In this document: positions 18,025 through 25,809 of the stretch, one piece after another
Layout of the letters: the number at the start of each line of letters is the position of its first letter
How positions within the stretch are numbered: position 1 is the first letter of the stretch
NCBI RefSeq assembly: GCF_047123815.1
Contig: NZ_CP138920.1
Span: 1,302,001-1,366,000, forward strand
Length of the DNA: 64,000 nucleotides
Direction of reading: 5' to 3'
Origin: Maricaulis sp017643475
Lineage (GTDB): Bacteria > Pseudomonadota > Alphaproteobacteria > Caulobacterales > Maricaulaceae
Translations under genes and position numbers: made by a program
Notes under the pieces: generated by a model
Told to the model about the DNA's origin: nothing
Seen by the model: the letters and a program-made list of their open reading frames with translations, nothing else
The model's database searches: none

Positions 18025-20081
18025 CAGCCTGTCCTTTCAATGTGTATCAAACGCCCGGTCAGCGCTCGGCCCGGATCCAGATTGAGCCCCTCATTCATCA
18101 AACCTGCGCCGGAGAACGCCCCCAGCGGCCAGTGGGTCGGTGTGCCGTCCAGCGCGATTTCGCTGAGGCTATATCGAGCCGCCGGGTCCAGCCCAGCCAG
18201 ACGCAACCGGGATTGCAGCGGGCGCATCGGCGTCCCGACCCGCATCACCCGCAGCAGACCCTGACGGCCATCATCCGCGCGGACCAGCTGGACATCCGGG
18301 TCCGTGTCCGGTTCGGACAGGTTCAGCAAGTCCCCCGCATGCATCCAGTCGCGATGCTGTTTGTAGATCTCGATTCCGCGGATGAGCACGCGCCTGTCAT
18401 CCTCCGAGACCTTCTCGGGATCCGCTTCGATACCGAAATGTCCGAACAGGGCGGCCAGCACCCGAAACGCCATGGATACCTGTCGCCCGGTCATCGGGTT
18501 CGGGCTGGGCCCCACATGGGCGCCCAGGCGTTCGTGCGGCATGACCAGGCCGGCGGCGCGCTGGATGTTCAGCCGGTCGATCGCATCCGTCGCATCGCTG
18601 GTCCAGAACCGGTCGGTTCGTGCCGCGATCCCGGCATCAATTCGCCCGCCACCACTTGCGCAACTCTCGATCTCGACCGGATAGCGCGCGCGCAAGCGGT
18701 CCAGCAGCCTGTAGAGCCCTTCGGTCTGGGCCCCGGCGCGCACGACGCCGTCCCGGGTTGCCGGATAGAGATCACGATTACAGTCCCATTTGAGATAGGA
18801 GATGGCATAACGATCCAGAAGGTCCGAGATGACCGTGAACAGGTGCTCGCGAACCGGTTCCAGCGCCAGGTCCAGGACCAGCTGGTTGCGCCCGGTTGCC
18901 AGATCCGTCTCCGGCCATCCCAGCACCCAATCAGGATGCGCGCGATAAAGATCACTGTCCGGGCTGACCATTTCCGGTTCCAGCCACAGGCCAAACTCCA
19001 TGCCCCCGGCATGCACGGCCTTGATCAGCGGGGTCAGCCCGTCGGGAAAGAGGTCCGCATCGACAGTCCAGTCACCGAGGCTGGTCTGGTCATTGCGCCG
19101 CCCCTTTAACCAGCCATCATCCAGCACGAAGCGCTCGGCCCCAAGCGCCGCAGCGCCCTTGACCAGGCCGATGCAATCGGCTTCTGCGACACTGAAATAG
19201 CGCGCTTCCCAGGTGTTGAAATGCACCGGCCGCCGCAGCGATCGGCCCTGTCGTCTCTGGCGCGCGTGCAGGCGCGTACTGATCCCGTTCGACCCGGCGC
19301 CGGACCGGGTCATCAGCGCGGCAGGCAGATCCAGCGTCTCGCCGCTGCGCAAACACGCCTCTCCGGGCAGGAACAGGCGTTCGGCGAGAACCTGCCCGCT
19401 GCCATCAGTCGCCCGTTCTGCGGCCAGCCGGAACGGACCGCTCCAGGCCAGATGCACGGTCAGCCAGCGCCCGTGCGCAACACCGGCATTCGTCTCGGTC
19501 AGGCTGAGCGTGGGCCCACCATCAAATCCGGGACGCCCGCTGCGCCCCGATTGCTCGATCCGCCCCGCCGTCCAGCGATGCGTGACCGGATGACCCTCAC
19601 GCCCCCAGGCTCCGGCATGTGTGCGCACCTCGCTCGCCCAGTCCGGCGCCGGAAGCAGCAGGCTCGCAGCGCGCTGCAGGGACAGGGTGTGCGCCCCCGT
19701 ATTGCTGACCGAGCCTTCCTGAACCAGGACATCGCCATCAAAACGGAGCCGCGTTCGGACCGTCAGGCCGAGGGCTGCGTCCTCCGCCGTCAGAAGGATC
19801 TGCCCGTCCTGTTCAATCAGTTCGGGCTGGCCCAGGCGGATCCGGCGGTGCGTTGCTGTGCAATGACCTTCCACCTGGCTGATGCCATGAAAACCCCGCC
19901 CGTGTTCGGGCAGGAGCGCCGGCCCCACCGCTATATCCGGACTGGCAGGCAGGCACTGGAAGCCCGGTGCAGCTGCCATCTCCTCCTCCGCCTGCGGACC
20001 GAACCAGGTCAGATGGGCAAGCCCGTCCTCGCCCTGATCAATGATCAAGGACAGCGTGTCGCCGAGGATGCGCGCGCTCAC
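18024..20081 (-). CDS. GH36 alpha-galactosidase
   Basis: The protein has 685 residues and starts with GTG at 20081, which overlaps the galE stop (GTGA). GH36 landmarks are RPVHFNTWEARYF, ERFVLDDGWLKGRRND, YLKWDCNRD with the nucleophile Asp at about residue 433, SCASGGGRIDAGI, and TSDATDAIDRL with the acid/base Asp at about 496. Family members hydrolyse alpha-1,6-linked galactose from raffinose-type sugars and galactolipid headgroups. No signal peptide is present. Together with GH42 it lets the cell free galactose of either anomeric linkage and feed it to GalK, GalT and GalE. Assignment is firm. Confidence 0.94.
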   Translation of the reverse strand: MSARILGDTLSLIIDQGEDGLAHLTWFGPQAEEEMAAAPGFQCLPASPDIAVGPALLPEHGRGFHGISQVEGHCTATHRRIRLGQPELIEQDGQILLTAEDAALGLTVRTRLRFDGDVLVQEGSVSNTGAHTLSLQRAASLLLPAPDWASEVRTHAGAWGREGHPVTHRWTAGRIEQSGRSGRPGFDGGPTLSLTETNAGVAHGRWLTVHLAWSGPFRLAAERATDGSGQVLAERLFLPGEACLRSGETLDLPAALMTRSGAGSNGISTRLHARQRRQGRSLRRPVHFNTWEARYFSVAEADCIGLVKGAAALGAERFVLDDGWLKGRRNDQTSLGDWTVDADLFPDGLTPLIKAVHAGGMEFGLWLEPEMVSPDSDLYRAHPDWVLGWPETDLATGRNQLVLDLALEPVREHLFTVISDLLDRYAISYLKWDCNRDLYPATRDGVVRAGAQTEGLYRLLDRLRARYPVEIESCASGGGRIDAGIAARTDRFWTSDATDAIDRLNIQRAAGLVMPHERLGAHVGPSPNPMTGRQVSMAFRVLAALFGHFGIEADPEKVSEDDRRVLIRGIEIYKQHRDWMHAGDLLNLSEPDTDPDVQLVRADDGRQGLLRVMRVGTPMRPLQSRLRLAGLDPAARYSLSEIALDGTPTHWPLGAFSGAGLMNEGLNLDPGRALTGRLIHIERTG

Positions 20082-21055
20082 AGGGACCAGTCCTTGCGAT
20101 GGAAACGCCAGGCATCGGCGACGATCGTTTCGATATCGGAACGTTCCGGATTGAAAGCCAGCAGGTCGCGGGCGCGCTGTGTATTGGACGAGAGGATGGC
20201 CGCATCCCCTTCACGACGGGGGTGCAGATTCAGCGGAACGGGAAGACCCGTCACCTTCTCCACGGCGTCAATCACCTGCTTGACGGAAATGCCCTCGCCC
20301 GTACCCAGGTTACAGGCAAAGCTCTCCGCGCCGGAGAGGAGGCGGTCGACGGCCGCCAGGTGACCGGTCGCCAGATCATCGACATGGATGAAATCGCGCA
20401 CACACGTACCGTCCGGGGTCGCATAGTCATCCCCAAACAAGGTAAATTCCGGCAACAAACCCGCTGCGGCCTTCAGGGCGTTTGGGATGAGATGGGTTTC
20501 AGGGTCGTGCTTCTCGCCGATTTCCGCGCTCGGGCTGGCTCCCGCAGCATTGAAATAGCGCAGTGCCGCATACCGCAGGACCCCGGTGTGGCTGAGATCG
20601 TCCAGCGCCGTTTCCACTGCGAGCTTGGTACGGCCGTACACATTGCCGGGCTTGCGGCTCTCGGCCTCGGTTATGGGGACAATCTCCGGCTGGCCATAGA
20701 CGGCGCAGGTTGATGAGAAGACAATCACCTCGCAACCATGACGCTGCATGGCGGCTAAGACGCTGAGCGAGCCGGCAAGATTGTTGTCCCAGAAGGCCAG
20801 GGGTTCGCGCTCGCCAATACCGACCTCGATGGAGGCGGCAAAATGCATCACGGCATCCGGCTGATGGGTGGCAAAGGTGTGGTCCAGCGCATCACCATCA
20901 CGGATATCGCCCTCGACGAGCGGTCCCCAGCGCACGAAATCCCGATGCCCGGCGGACAGGTTGTCGAAGACGACGGGGGTATCGCCCCGGGCGGCAATCG
21001 CCTTGCAGACATGGGAGCCGATATAGCCCGCCCCACCCAGCACCAGGATCTTCAT
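20078..21055 (-). CDS. galE: UDP-glucose 4-epimerase
   Basis: The protein has 325 residues from the ATG at 21055, two bases after the galK stop; a TTG at 21061 would add two residues. The NAD-binding LVLGGAGYIGSHVCKAI, the FSSTCAVYGQP serine region and the catalytic YGRTK motif are present, with GTCVRDFIHVDDLATGH typical of GalE. It interconverts UDP-galactose and UDP-glucose. A second epimerase gene at 40242 sits in the polysaccharide locus, so this copy is the catabolic one. It overlaps the GH36 start by four bases. Confidence 0.94.
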   Translation of the reverse strand: MKILVLGGAGYIGSHVCKAIAARGDTPVVFDNLSAGHRDFVRWGPLVEGDIRDGDALDHTFATHQPDAVMHFAASIEVGIGEREPLAFWDNNLAGSLSVLAAMQRHGCEVIVFSSTCAVYGQPEIVPITEAESRKPGNVYGRTKLAVETALDDLSHTGVLRYAALRYFNAAGASPSAEIGEKHDPETHLIPNALKAAAGLLPEFTLFGDDYATPDGTCVRDFIHVDDLATGHLAAVDRLLSGAESFACNLGTGEGISVKQVIDAVEKVTGLPVPLNLHPRREGDAAILSSNTQRARDLLAFNPERSDIETIVADAWRFHRKDWSL

Positions 21056-21057
21056 GC

Positions 21058-22068
21058 TCAACTCCCTATCTCGCAGACCAGGCGGGCCGCCGGGTGGTTG
21101 TCCAGCACGGGCTGGAACCAGTCCTGCCCGACGCCTGCCGGCTTGAGCACCACGATACAGCCGCCAAAGCCGGCCCCGGTGATGCGTGCGCCCGGTGCCC
21201 CATGCGCCAGAAAATCCGCCACCAGCCGGTCAATTTCGGGGTTAGAGACGTCGAAATCATCGCGCAACGAGATGTGCGAAGCGGTCATCAGACGCCCGAA
21301 CGTCTCGGCCTCTCCCGCCTCGAGGGCCCGGATCGCTTCAAGCGCACGCCGGTTCTCGCTGATGACGTGACGGGCAATGGCCTGGTGCTCCGGGTCGAGC
21401 ACGGACAGGTCGGTGGCATCACACAGCCATTCCTGCTCCAGCTGGTCCGCGGCCTCCAGACATGCCGTTCGCCGCGTCTTGTAGCGCCCGTCGGCCAGTT
21501 TGCGTTGTACACCGGAGTGCAGGACTGCGAACCGCCACCCGGATGGCAGGTCAATCGTCTGGAGGGACAGGGTGCGGGTATCCAGCGCCAGGGCTTCTCC
21601 CGGACGGGTATGGGCGACGGCCATCTGGTCCATGATACCGCACGGCACGCCGATAAAGCGGTTCTCGATCTCGCGGGCCAGGACCGCCAGCTCAGTGGCG
21701 TCCGTGTCTGCCGGCGCCAGCGCACGCAATACGCCGAGGGTCACGGCAGCAGAGGATGAAACGCCCGCGCCTGCAGGAATGTCGCTGGACAGCTCGGCCC
21801 GCGCCCCACCCCTCAGCCAGCCTTTGCGGCGCGCGCACTGCAAGGCGCCAAATACATAATCGGCCCAGTGACCACTCGCCCGGGCATCCAGCTCGGCTTC
21901 GGCCAGCCCCTCGAACTGGGCGGATCCAACAATATCGCGCGTGCCGCCGATTTGCGTGACCTCAATCGCCACACCCAGGGGCAGTGCGGCCGGCAGGACC
22001 CAGCCACCGTTGAAATCGACCCATTCGCCAATCAGATTGACGCGCCCGGGTGTCCAGCTCTTCGCCAT
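21058..22068 (-). CDS. galK: Galactokinase
   Basis: The protein has 336 residues, at the short end for galactokinases. The substrate signature GRVNLIGEWVDFNGG replaces the usual GEHTDY motif with GEWVDF, and the ATP-binding PAGAGVSSSAAVTLGVL is clear; VPCGIMDQMAVAH and GARITGAGFGGCIVVL complete the GHMP kinase pattern. It phosphorylates galactose at C1. The His-to-Trp-like change in the signature is worth noting but GalK remains the best call in this operon. Its ATG overlaps the galT stop (TGATG). Confidence 0.92.
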   Translation of the reverse strand: MAKSWTPGRVNLIGEWVDFNGGWVLPAALPLGVAIEVTQIGGTRDIVGSAQFEGLAEAELDARASGHWADYVFGALQCARRKGWLRGGARAELSSDIPAGAGVSSSAAVTLGVLRALAPADTDATELAVLAREIENRFIGVPCGIMDQMAVAHTRPGEALALDTRTLSLQTIDLPSGWRFAVLHSGVQRKLADGRYKTRRTACLEAADQLEQEWLCDATDLSVLDPEHQAIARHVISENRRALEAIRALEAGEAETFGRLMTASHISLRDDFDVSNPEIDRLVADFLAHGAPGARITGAGFGGCIVVLKPAGVGQDWFQPVLDNHPAARLVCEIGS

Positions 22069-23135
22069 CAGACGGCCTCTCTCAGGGCGGCGGCAGCGGC
22101 CTCGGGATCGACGTCGACCGTGAAGACGCCCGTCGATTGCTCGACACCCGCGAGGTATTTCAGGCGCCCCGCCGAGCGCATCAGCGGGTAGAACTGGACG
22201 GAGAACTGGTATCTGCCGCAGGTCTCGGCAGGCGCGGCATGGAAACTCATCATATAGGGCATCGGCTCACCGAAGAGCCGGTCGTAACGCGCCACGACAT
22301 CTCCGAGCAGGCTGGCCAGTCCCTCGACCTCTTCCGCCGAGAACAGCCAGGGACCTGGCGCGCGTGATCGCGTGGAAATCCAGACCTCATAGGGAAAGCG
22401 GGACCAGGGCGGACAATGCGCCGTCAGTCCGCCCGCGTCCGCGACGGTGAAGGCCCCACCCCAGCTCATCCGGTCCGCCTCCAGATCATACCCACCAGCG
22501 AACCCGGCCTCGGCGCGTGCCTGCGGCCCCGGCACCTCCGGGAACGCATAGATCTGGCCATGCGGATGATGCAGCGTCACGCCCACGGCCTCGCCGCGGT
22601 TTTCGAACGGCAACACATAGGCCGCACCCGCGTCGAAATGTTGCCGGTATCTGTCGATGATGGCCTCGATCAACAGGATGCGGCGATCCTGACCAAGCGT
22701 GGCAAGACTGCCTTCATCCTCGGGCGAAAACACGATCACCTCGGCCTGCCCCGTGGCCGGCCGGCTCAACCAGCTCGCCTCGGAGGGTTGCGGCGCAAGA
22801 GGATGCAGGCTGGGAAATCGGTTGCCGAATACGGCGAGCTCAAATTCGCTGAACGGGATCTCGGTGATCGGCGCACCGGGCCTTGCCGGCGCCAGCGGAT
22901 TGGCGGCTTTTGAAGGTTTGAAGGTTCTGGCCTGGCGGTGTGGCGCGAACAGTGTCCATTCCTGCCGCAACGGATGAAACCGCATCTCCGACCGGGCGGA
23001 AACCTCGTCCTCGAACTCGGGACCGGGCTCGCCCTGGTGGGGGGTGTAGCCGTAAAGGCAGAGCTGGCGCCCGTCGGTTTTTTGGTGATCGCGGCGATAA
23101 ATCTGACGCGCGCGTCCCTGCAGCTTGGTCTGCAT
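22068..23135 (-). CDS. galT: Galactose-1-phosphate uridylyltransferase
   Basis: The protein has 355 residues from the ATG at 23135; a TTG at 23153 would add six. The catalytic motif TLHHPHGQIYAFPEVPG with the HPH nucleophile site is clear, as are VIVFSPEDEGSL, SRFPYEVWISTRSRAPG and SFHAAPAETCGRYQFSVQFYPLMR. It transfers UMP from UDP-glucose to galactose-1-phosphate in the Leloir pathway. It is the first gene of the operon, so the promoter should lie in the 23136-23375 gap. A LacI/GalR-like operator candidate is noted there. Confidence 0.94.
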   Translation of the reverse strand: MQTKLQGRARQIYRRDHQKTDGRQLCLYGYTPHQGEPGPEFEDEVSARSEMRFHPLRQEWTLFAPHRQARTFKPSKAANPLAPARPGAPITEIPFSEFELAVFGNRFPSLHPLAPQPSEASWLSRPATGQAEVIVFSPEDEGSLATLGQDRRILLIEAIIDRYRQHFDAGAAYVLPFENRGEAVGVTLHHPHGQIYAFPEVPGPQARAEAGFAGGYDLEADRMSWGGAFTVADAGGLTAHCPPWSRFPYEVWISTRSRAPGPWLFSAEEVEGLASLLGDVVARYDRLFGEPMPYMMSFHAAPAETCGRYQFSVQFYPLMRSAGRLKYLAGVEQSTGVFTVDVDPEAAAAALREAV

Positions 23136-23162
23136 TCTCACTACCCCATCCAACCCGACAGG

Positions 23163-23180
23163 ATTTTGAGCGCTTTACGA
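23163..23180. promoter_or_regulatory. Possible LacI/GalR-type operator upstream of galT
   Basis: An AGCGCT core at 23169-23174 sits in TTTGAGCGCTTTAC, similar to the A-rich AAAGCGCTTT operators used by many LacI-family repressors. The flanks are only partly symmetric. It is about 30-45 bases before the galT start, a fitting position for repression. This is a motif resemblance only. Confidence 0.3.
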
Positions 23181-23320
23181 GCTTCAAATCAACGAAGAAA
23201 CACCGGCACCAAACTGGCAACCCAGAGAGCGGGTGCAGGAGTGTGTTCGTTCCGCTCAATCGTCGGACACGACTTCGCAAGCACCGAAGACGCGAGGAAG
23301 AAACCGCCAGTTCATGGAAA

Positions 23321-23348
23321 GAGACCAGACCTGCCGGTCTGAGTGGCG
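23321..23348. repeat. 28-bp dispersed repeat, copy 1
   Basis: This 28-base sequence is identical to 41363-41390. It contains a hairpin (AGACC-TGCC-GGTCT). It lies in the gap between galT and the membrane protein gene. In both places the bases that follow weakly resemble the left end of the IS6-family element of this genome, so it may be a trace of insertion or a short intergenic repeat. Confidence 0.7.
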
Positions 23349-23375
23349 AGGATGTCAGGCGAATACTGACAGGAC

Positions 23376-24068
23376 TCAATGCTCACGATTGTCGCTTGCC
23401 GAACAGGCCAGTGCCCAGAACATGAGCATAAGACCCATCATTTCGAGTGATTCCTCCACGGTTGCGAGCAAATCCCGCTTGAGATCGACCACACCGGACC
23501 GATCAGGGTCGATCGTGGCGATATATTCACCAGCGATGAGTTCAACGCCGGCTGCTCCGGAGACATACACTGAACCGGCGACCAGCAGTGCCAAAATCAA
23601 GCGCCTGTTCTGACGAACAAGCCAAGGTAGGAGCCTCCATCCAGCCAGTGCAGCCGCAGCCGCATAGGGAAGCGGCCACGCGGCGTACGGCAAAAACCCA
23701 GACTCGATGTAATAGTGTAATGCCGCGTCTACCCGCTCATGAATTGATGCAAATTCATCAATCGCGAGAAACAGAAGTATCGCCGCTATCAAAACCCAGC
23801 CGGAGCGGTCAATCTCGACCAATCCGTCGTTACGGGCGTGGAAGAATGCCAGCATCGACCCGCCAAGAAGCAGCAAGACCGAGTACAGGGTGGGCAAATT
23901 CTGCTCGCGGTCGAAGTGAAACAGGGTGACCAGGCCCCACGCATCTCCAATGTCGAGCCGGTGAACAAGCACCAGTGCGGCCGCGTTTCCTAGCAGCAAA
24001 ACGCACCAGACAAGCACCACGCACTTCATGACCGGGACGACTGGAAGGCTGATGGTGATGTGACGCAT
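23376..24068 (-). CDS. Multi-spanning membrane protein of unknown function
   Basis: The protein has 230 residues with about six hydrophobic segments (for example VVLVWCVLLLGNAAALVLV, LYSVLLLLGGSMLAFF, WVLIAAILLFLAIDEFASIHE, LILALLVAGSVYVSGAAGVEL). Conserved-looking acidic motifs FLAIDEFASIHERVD and ATVEESLEMMGLMLMFW stand out in otherwise hydrophobic surroundings. I do not recognise a named family. It is transcribed away from the exopolysaccharide operon and shares its 268-base upstream region, which carries sigma54-activator-type palindromes, so a role in the same surface-polysaccharide programme is possible. GAGGACAG before the ATG serves as ribosome site. Confidence 0.75.
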   Translation of the reverse strand: MRHITISLPVVPVMKCVVLVWCVLLLGNAAALVLVHRLDIGDAWGLVTLFHFDREQNLPTLYSVLLLLGGSMLAFFHARNDGLVEIDRSGWVLIAAILLFLAIDEFASIHERVDAALHYYIESGFLPYAAWPLPYAAAAALAGWRLLPWLVRQNRRLILALLVAGSVYVSGAAGVELIAGEYIATIDPDRSGVVDLKRDLLATVEESLEMMGLMLMFWALACSASDNREH

Positions 24069-24099
24069 GGGCTGTCCTCTCGCTATCTACCTGTGACGT

Positions 24100-24115
24100 T
24101 TCAAACACCAGACCG
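24100..24115 (-). promoter_or_regulatory. Weak sigma54-type promoter candidate for the membrane protein gene
   Basis: On the minus strand the sequence is CGGTCTGGTGTTTGAA, with GG and TTGA at the -24 and -12 spacing. The -12 GC is replaced by GA, which weakens the case. It lies 32 bases before the start at 24068, and the activator-type palindrome at 24178-24194 is about 85 bases further upstream. Confidence 0.25.
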
Positions 24116-24177
24116 TTCCCACAACTCTCTGATATTGTGTAATTATGTCGAAATCCGGCTATGGCACATCCAATTTC

Positions 24178-24221
24178 TTTTGCATTTTGCAAAAGCCTTT
24201 CTCGCCATTTGCGAATTGCAA
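24178..24221. promoter_or_regulatory. Two activator-type palindromes upstream of the exopolysaccharide operon
   Basis: Site one, 24178-24194, is a perfect palindrome TTTTGCA-TTT-TGCAAAA. Site two, 24209-24221, is TTGCG-AAT-TGCAA (one mismatch). Their centres are 29 bases apart and 125 and 96 bases upstream of the -12 element at 24311. The same TTGCA-N3-TGCAA core occurs before three other polysaccharide or regulator genes in this window. Confidence 0.65.
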
Positions 24222-24297
24222 CACGCATATCGCATCACACCCCACGAGGGATAACTCTAAGTATTTATTTTAATTGATTTATTTGCCCACATAATGC

Positions 24298-24313
24298 TGG
24301 CCCGCGACTTGCG
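24298..24313 (+). promoter_or_regulatory. Sigma54 (-24/-12) promoter of the exopolysaccharide operon
   Basis: TGGCCCGCGACTTGCG matches the consensus TGGCACG-N4-TTGCW at all invariant positions (GG and GC with correct 12-base register). It lies 24 bases before the ATG at 24337, preceded by an AT-rich stretch (24250-24292) and the paired palindromes at 24178-24221. Confidence 0.65.
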
Positions 24314-24336
24314 ACCTCCAAGGGCAGGAGGCCAAG

Positions 24337-24573
24337 ATGCGCAAAGACTTCAAACTATCCTCGCCCAACCAGATCCGGGCATTCGACCGGGCACTGTTTG
24401 ATTATCTGAATGTGGTTTTCGAGCGCCCGAACCCGCGCAGCGTGTTTGTCGAAGCGCGCAATGAGGGCAGCGAGACGGTCAAGACCATCGATTGCAATTG
24501 CCCGCAAACGGCGATCGAACTCGCCAACCACATCGCCAGTGCCCTGGCCCAACGCTCCGCTGGCAGGGCTTGA
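24337..24573 (+). CDS. Small conserved-looking protein of unknown function, first gene of the exopolysaccharide operon
   Basis: The protein has 78 residues (MRKDFKLSSPNQIRAFDRAL ... IASALAQRSAGRA), soluble, with mixed charge and one CNC motif (TIDCNCPQTAIELANH). A very good ribosome site, GGAGG, lies five bases before the ATG, and the OPX gene starts three bases after its stop, so it is almost certainly expressed. I do not recognise a family. Its place directly behind the sigma54-type promoter makes it a candidate regulator or accessory factor of polysaccharide export, but nothing in the sequence shows function. Confidence 0.7.
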   Translation: MRKDFKLSSPNQIRAFDRALFDYLNVVFERPNPRSVFVEARNEGSETVKTIDCNCPQTAIELANHIASALAQRSAGRA

Positions 24574-24576
24574 TCG

Positions 24577-25809
24577 ATGAAAGCGCTGCTCGCTCTCCCC
24601 CTGGCCCTGACTCTGGCATCCTGCGCTACCGCGTTCGAGGAACCGCGCAATACTGTCGACCTGACAACCCAGGCTTACACCACCGCGCGGCGCCCGATGA
24701 CCAACGTCGCGGAGGTCCCGCTGCGCGGGCAGGGCCGCTATGGAGACCTGGCACGCTGCGCGGATGCAGACCTGCCGATGTCCACCGTGGAGGGGCTGAG
24801 CTACGCAGCAAGTTCGGTTCTGGATACTCCGCCCCTGTCGCCCGGTGACATGCTTCGCCTGAGCGTCCCGGCCGGCGAGATGTTCAACGGAAGTTACATC
24901 ATTGCTGCTGATGGACATTTGTCCGTGCCGCACCTGCCGCCGGTCCCCGCAGCCGGGTTCTCGGTGGAGGTTGTTGAAGCCTTGCTGGCGGAAATGTTTA
25001 TCGAGGCCGGCTTGTATCGCGCCGGTTTTCTGCAGATTGATCTGGATGTGGCCCAGTGGGCCCCCGTCCAGGTCTATGTATCGGGCGCAGTTTTCCAGCC
25101 TGGAGACCAGTTCCTCAACGACCGGCAGGCCGATGCCGTACAGGGTACGCGTGTTGACGCCCAGGGCGACATCTCGTCGGGTCGTACGCTCATCTCCGCC
25201 CTGTCCGCGGCCTCGGGCTTGCGCCCGGATGCCGACGTTCGACACGTTGTTCTGGTCCGCGATGGTCAGCGCCAGATCTACGACATGTCCGGTGCATTCA
25301 GCGGCCAACGGGTCATGGACCCGCTGCTGGCCGCCGGTGACCAGATCCACGTCCCCTCGCGAGGATGTTTCCAGGAAGCGCTGGCTCGACCGAGCCGGGT
25401 TACCATACCGGGCATTCGCGTGTTCATGTCAAACCTGACGACCCCGGCCTCGTCGAACTCCCAGTCCGCCATCAACCGCGACACAACCAGCCTGCCCTAC
25501 GGAACCCGGTTCCTGCAGGCCCTGGTGACCGCCAACTGTGTCGGCGGCACGCAGGCGACCAACGCAGACCGCTGGGCCGTCCTCATCTCCCGCAATCCGG
25601 TAACCGGCGAAAGCGAAGTTATCGCCCGCTCGATCGAGGGCCTGGTTCGCCGGGCAGATCGCGATGCGTTCAACCCCATTCTTCTGCCCGGGGACGCCAT
25701 CGCCTGTTACGACTCTCATGTCACCAATGTTCGCGACGTGATCAGCGCCTTCAGTGGCGTCCTGAACCCCGCGATCAACTTGACCATTCTCAGCGGAGCG
25801 TCCCGATGA
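24577..25809 (+). CDS. Outer-membrane polysaccharide export lipoprotein (OPX, Wza-like)
   Basis: The protein has 410 residues. A lipoprotein signal (MKALLALPLALTLASC) ends in Cys16. The Poly_export domain follows at about residues 85-150 (LSPGDMLRLSVPAGEMFNGSYIIAADGHLSVPHL ... VEALLAEMFIEAGLYR), with SLBB-like segments (VQVYVSGAVFQPGD; LISALSAASGLRPDADVRHVVLVRDGQ; LPGDAIACYD). OPX proteins form the outer-membrane channel for capsule or exopolysaccharide. It overlaps the co-polymerase gene by four bases (ATGA). The function is well supported; the polymer is unknown. Confidence 0.9.
   Translation: MKALLALPLALTLASCATAFEEPRNTVDLTTQAYTTARRPMTNVAEVPLRGQGRYGDLARCADADLPMSTVEGLSYAASSVLDTPPLSPGDMLRLSVPAGEMFNGSYIIAADGHLSVPHLPPVPAAGFSVEVVEALLAEMFIEAGLYRAGFLQIDLDVAQWAPVQVYVSGAVFQPGDQFLNDRQADAVQGTRVDAQGDISSGRTLISALSAASGLRPDADVRHVVLVRDGQRQIYDMSGAFSGQRVMDPLLAAGDQIHVPSRGCFQEALARPSRVTIPGIRVFMSNLTTPASSNSQSAINRDTTSLPYGTRFLQALVTANCVGGTQATNADRWAVLISRNPVTGESEVIARSIEGLVRRADRDAFNPILLPGDAIACYDSHVTNVRDVISAFSGVLNPAINLTILSGASR

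Noticed and set aside
16789..18264. 491-codon plus-strand frame opposite the GH42 gene
   Set aside because: It is an antisense shadow: the GH42 reading has catalytic motifs and operon overlaps, this one has none.
18042..20363. Several plus-strand frames of 350-380 codons opposite GH36 and galE
   Set aside because: No motifs or ribosome sites, and they are fully explained as high-GC shadows.
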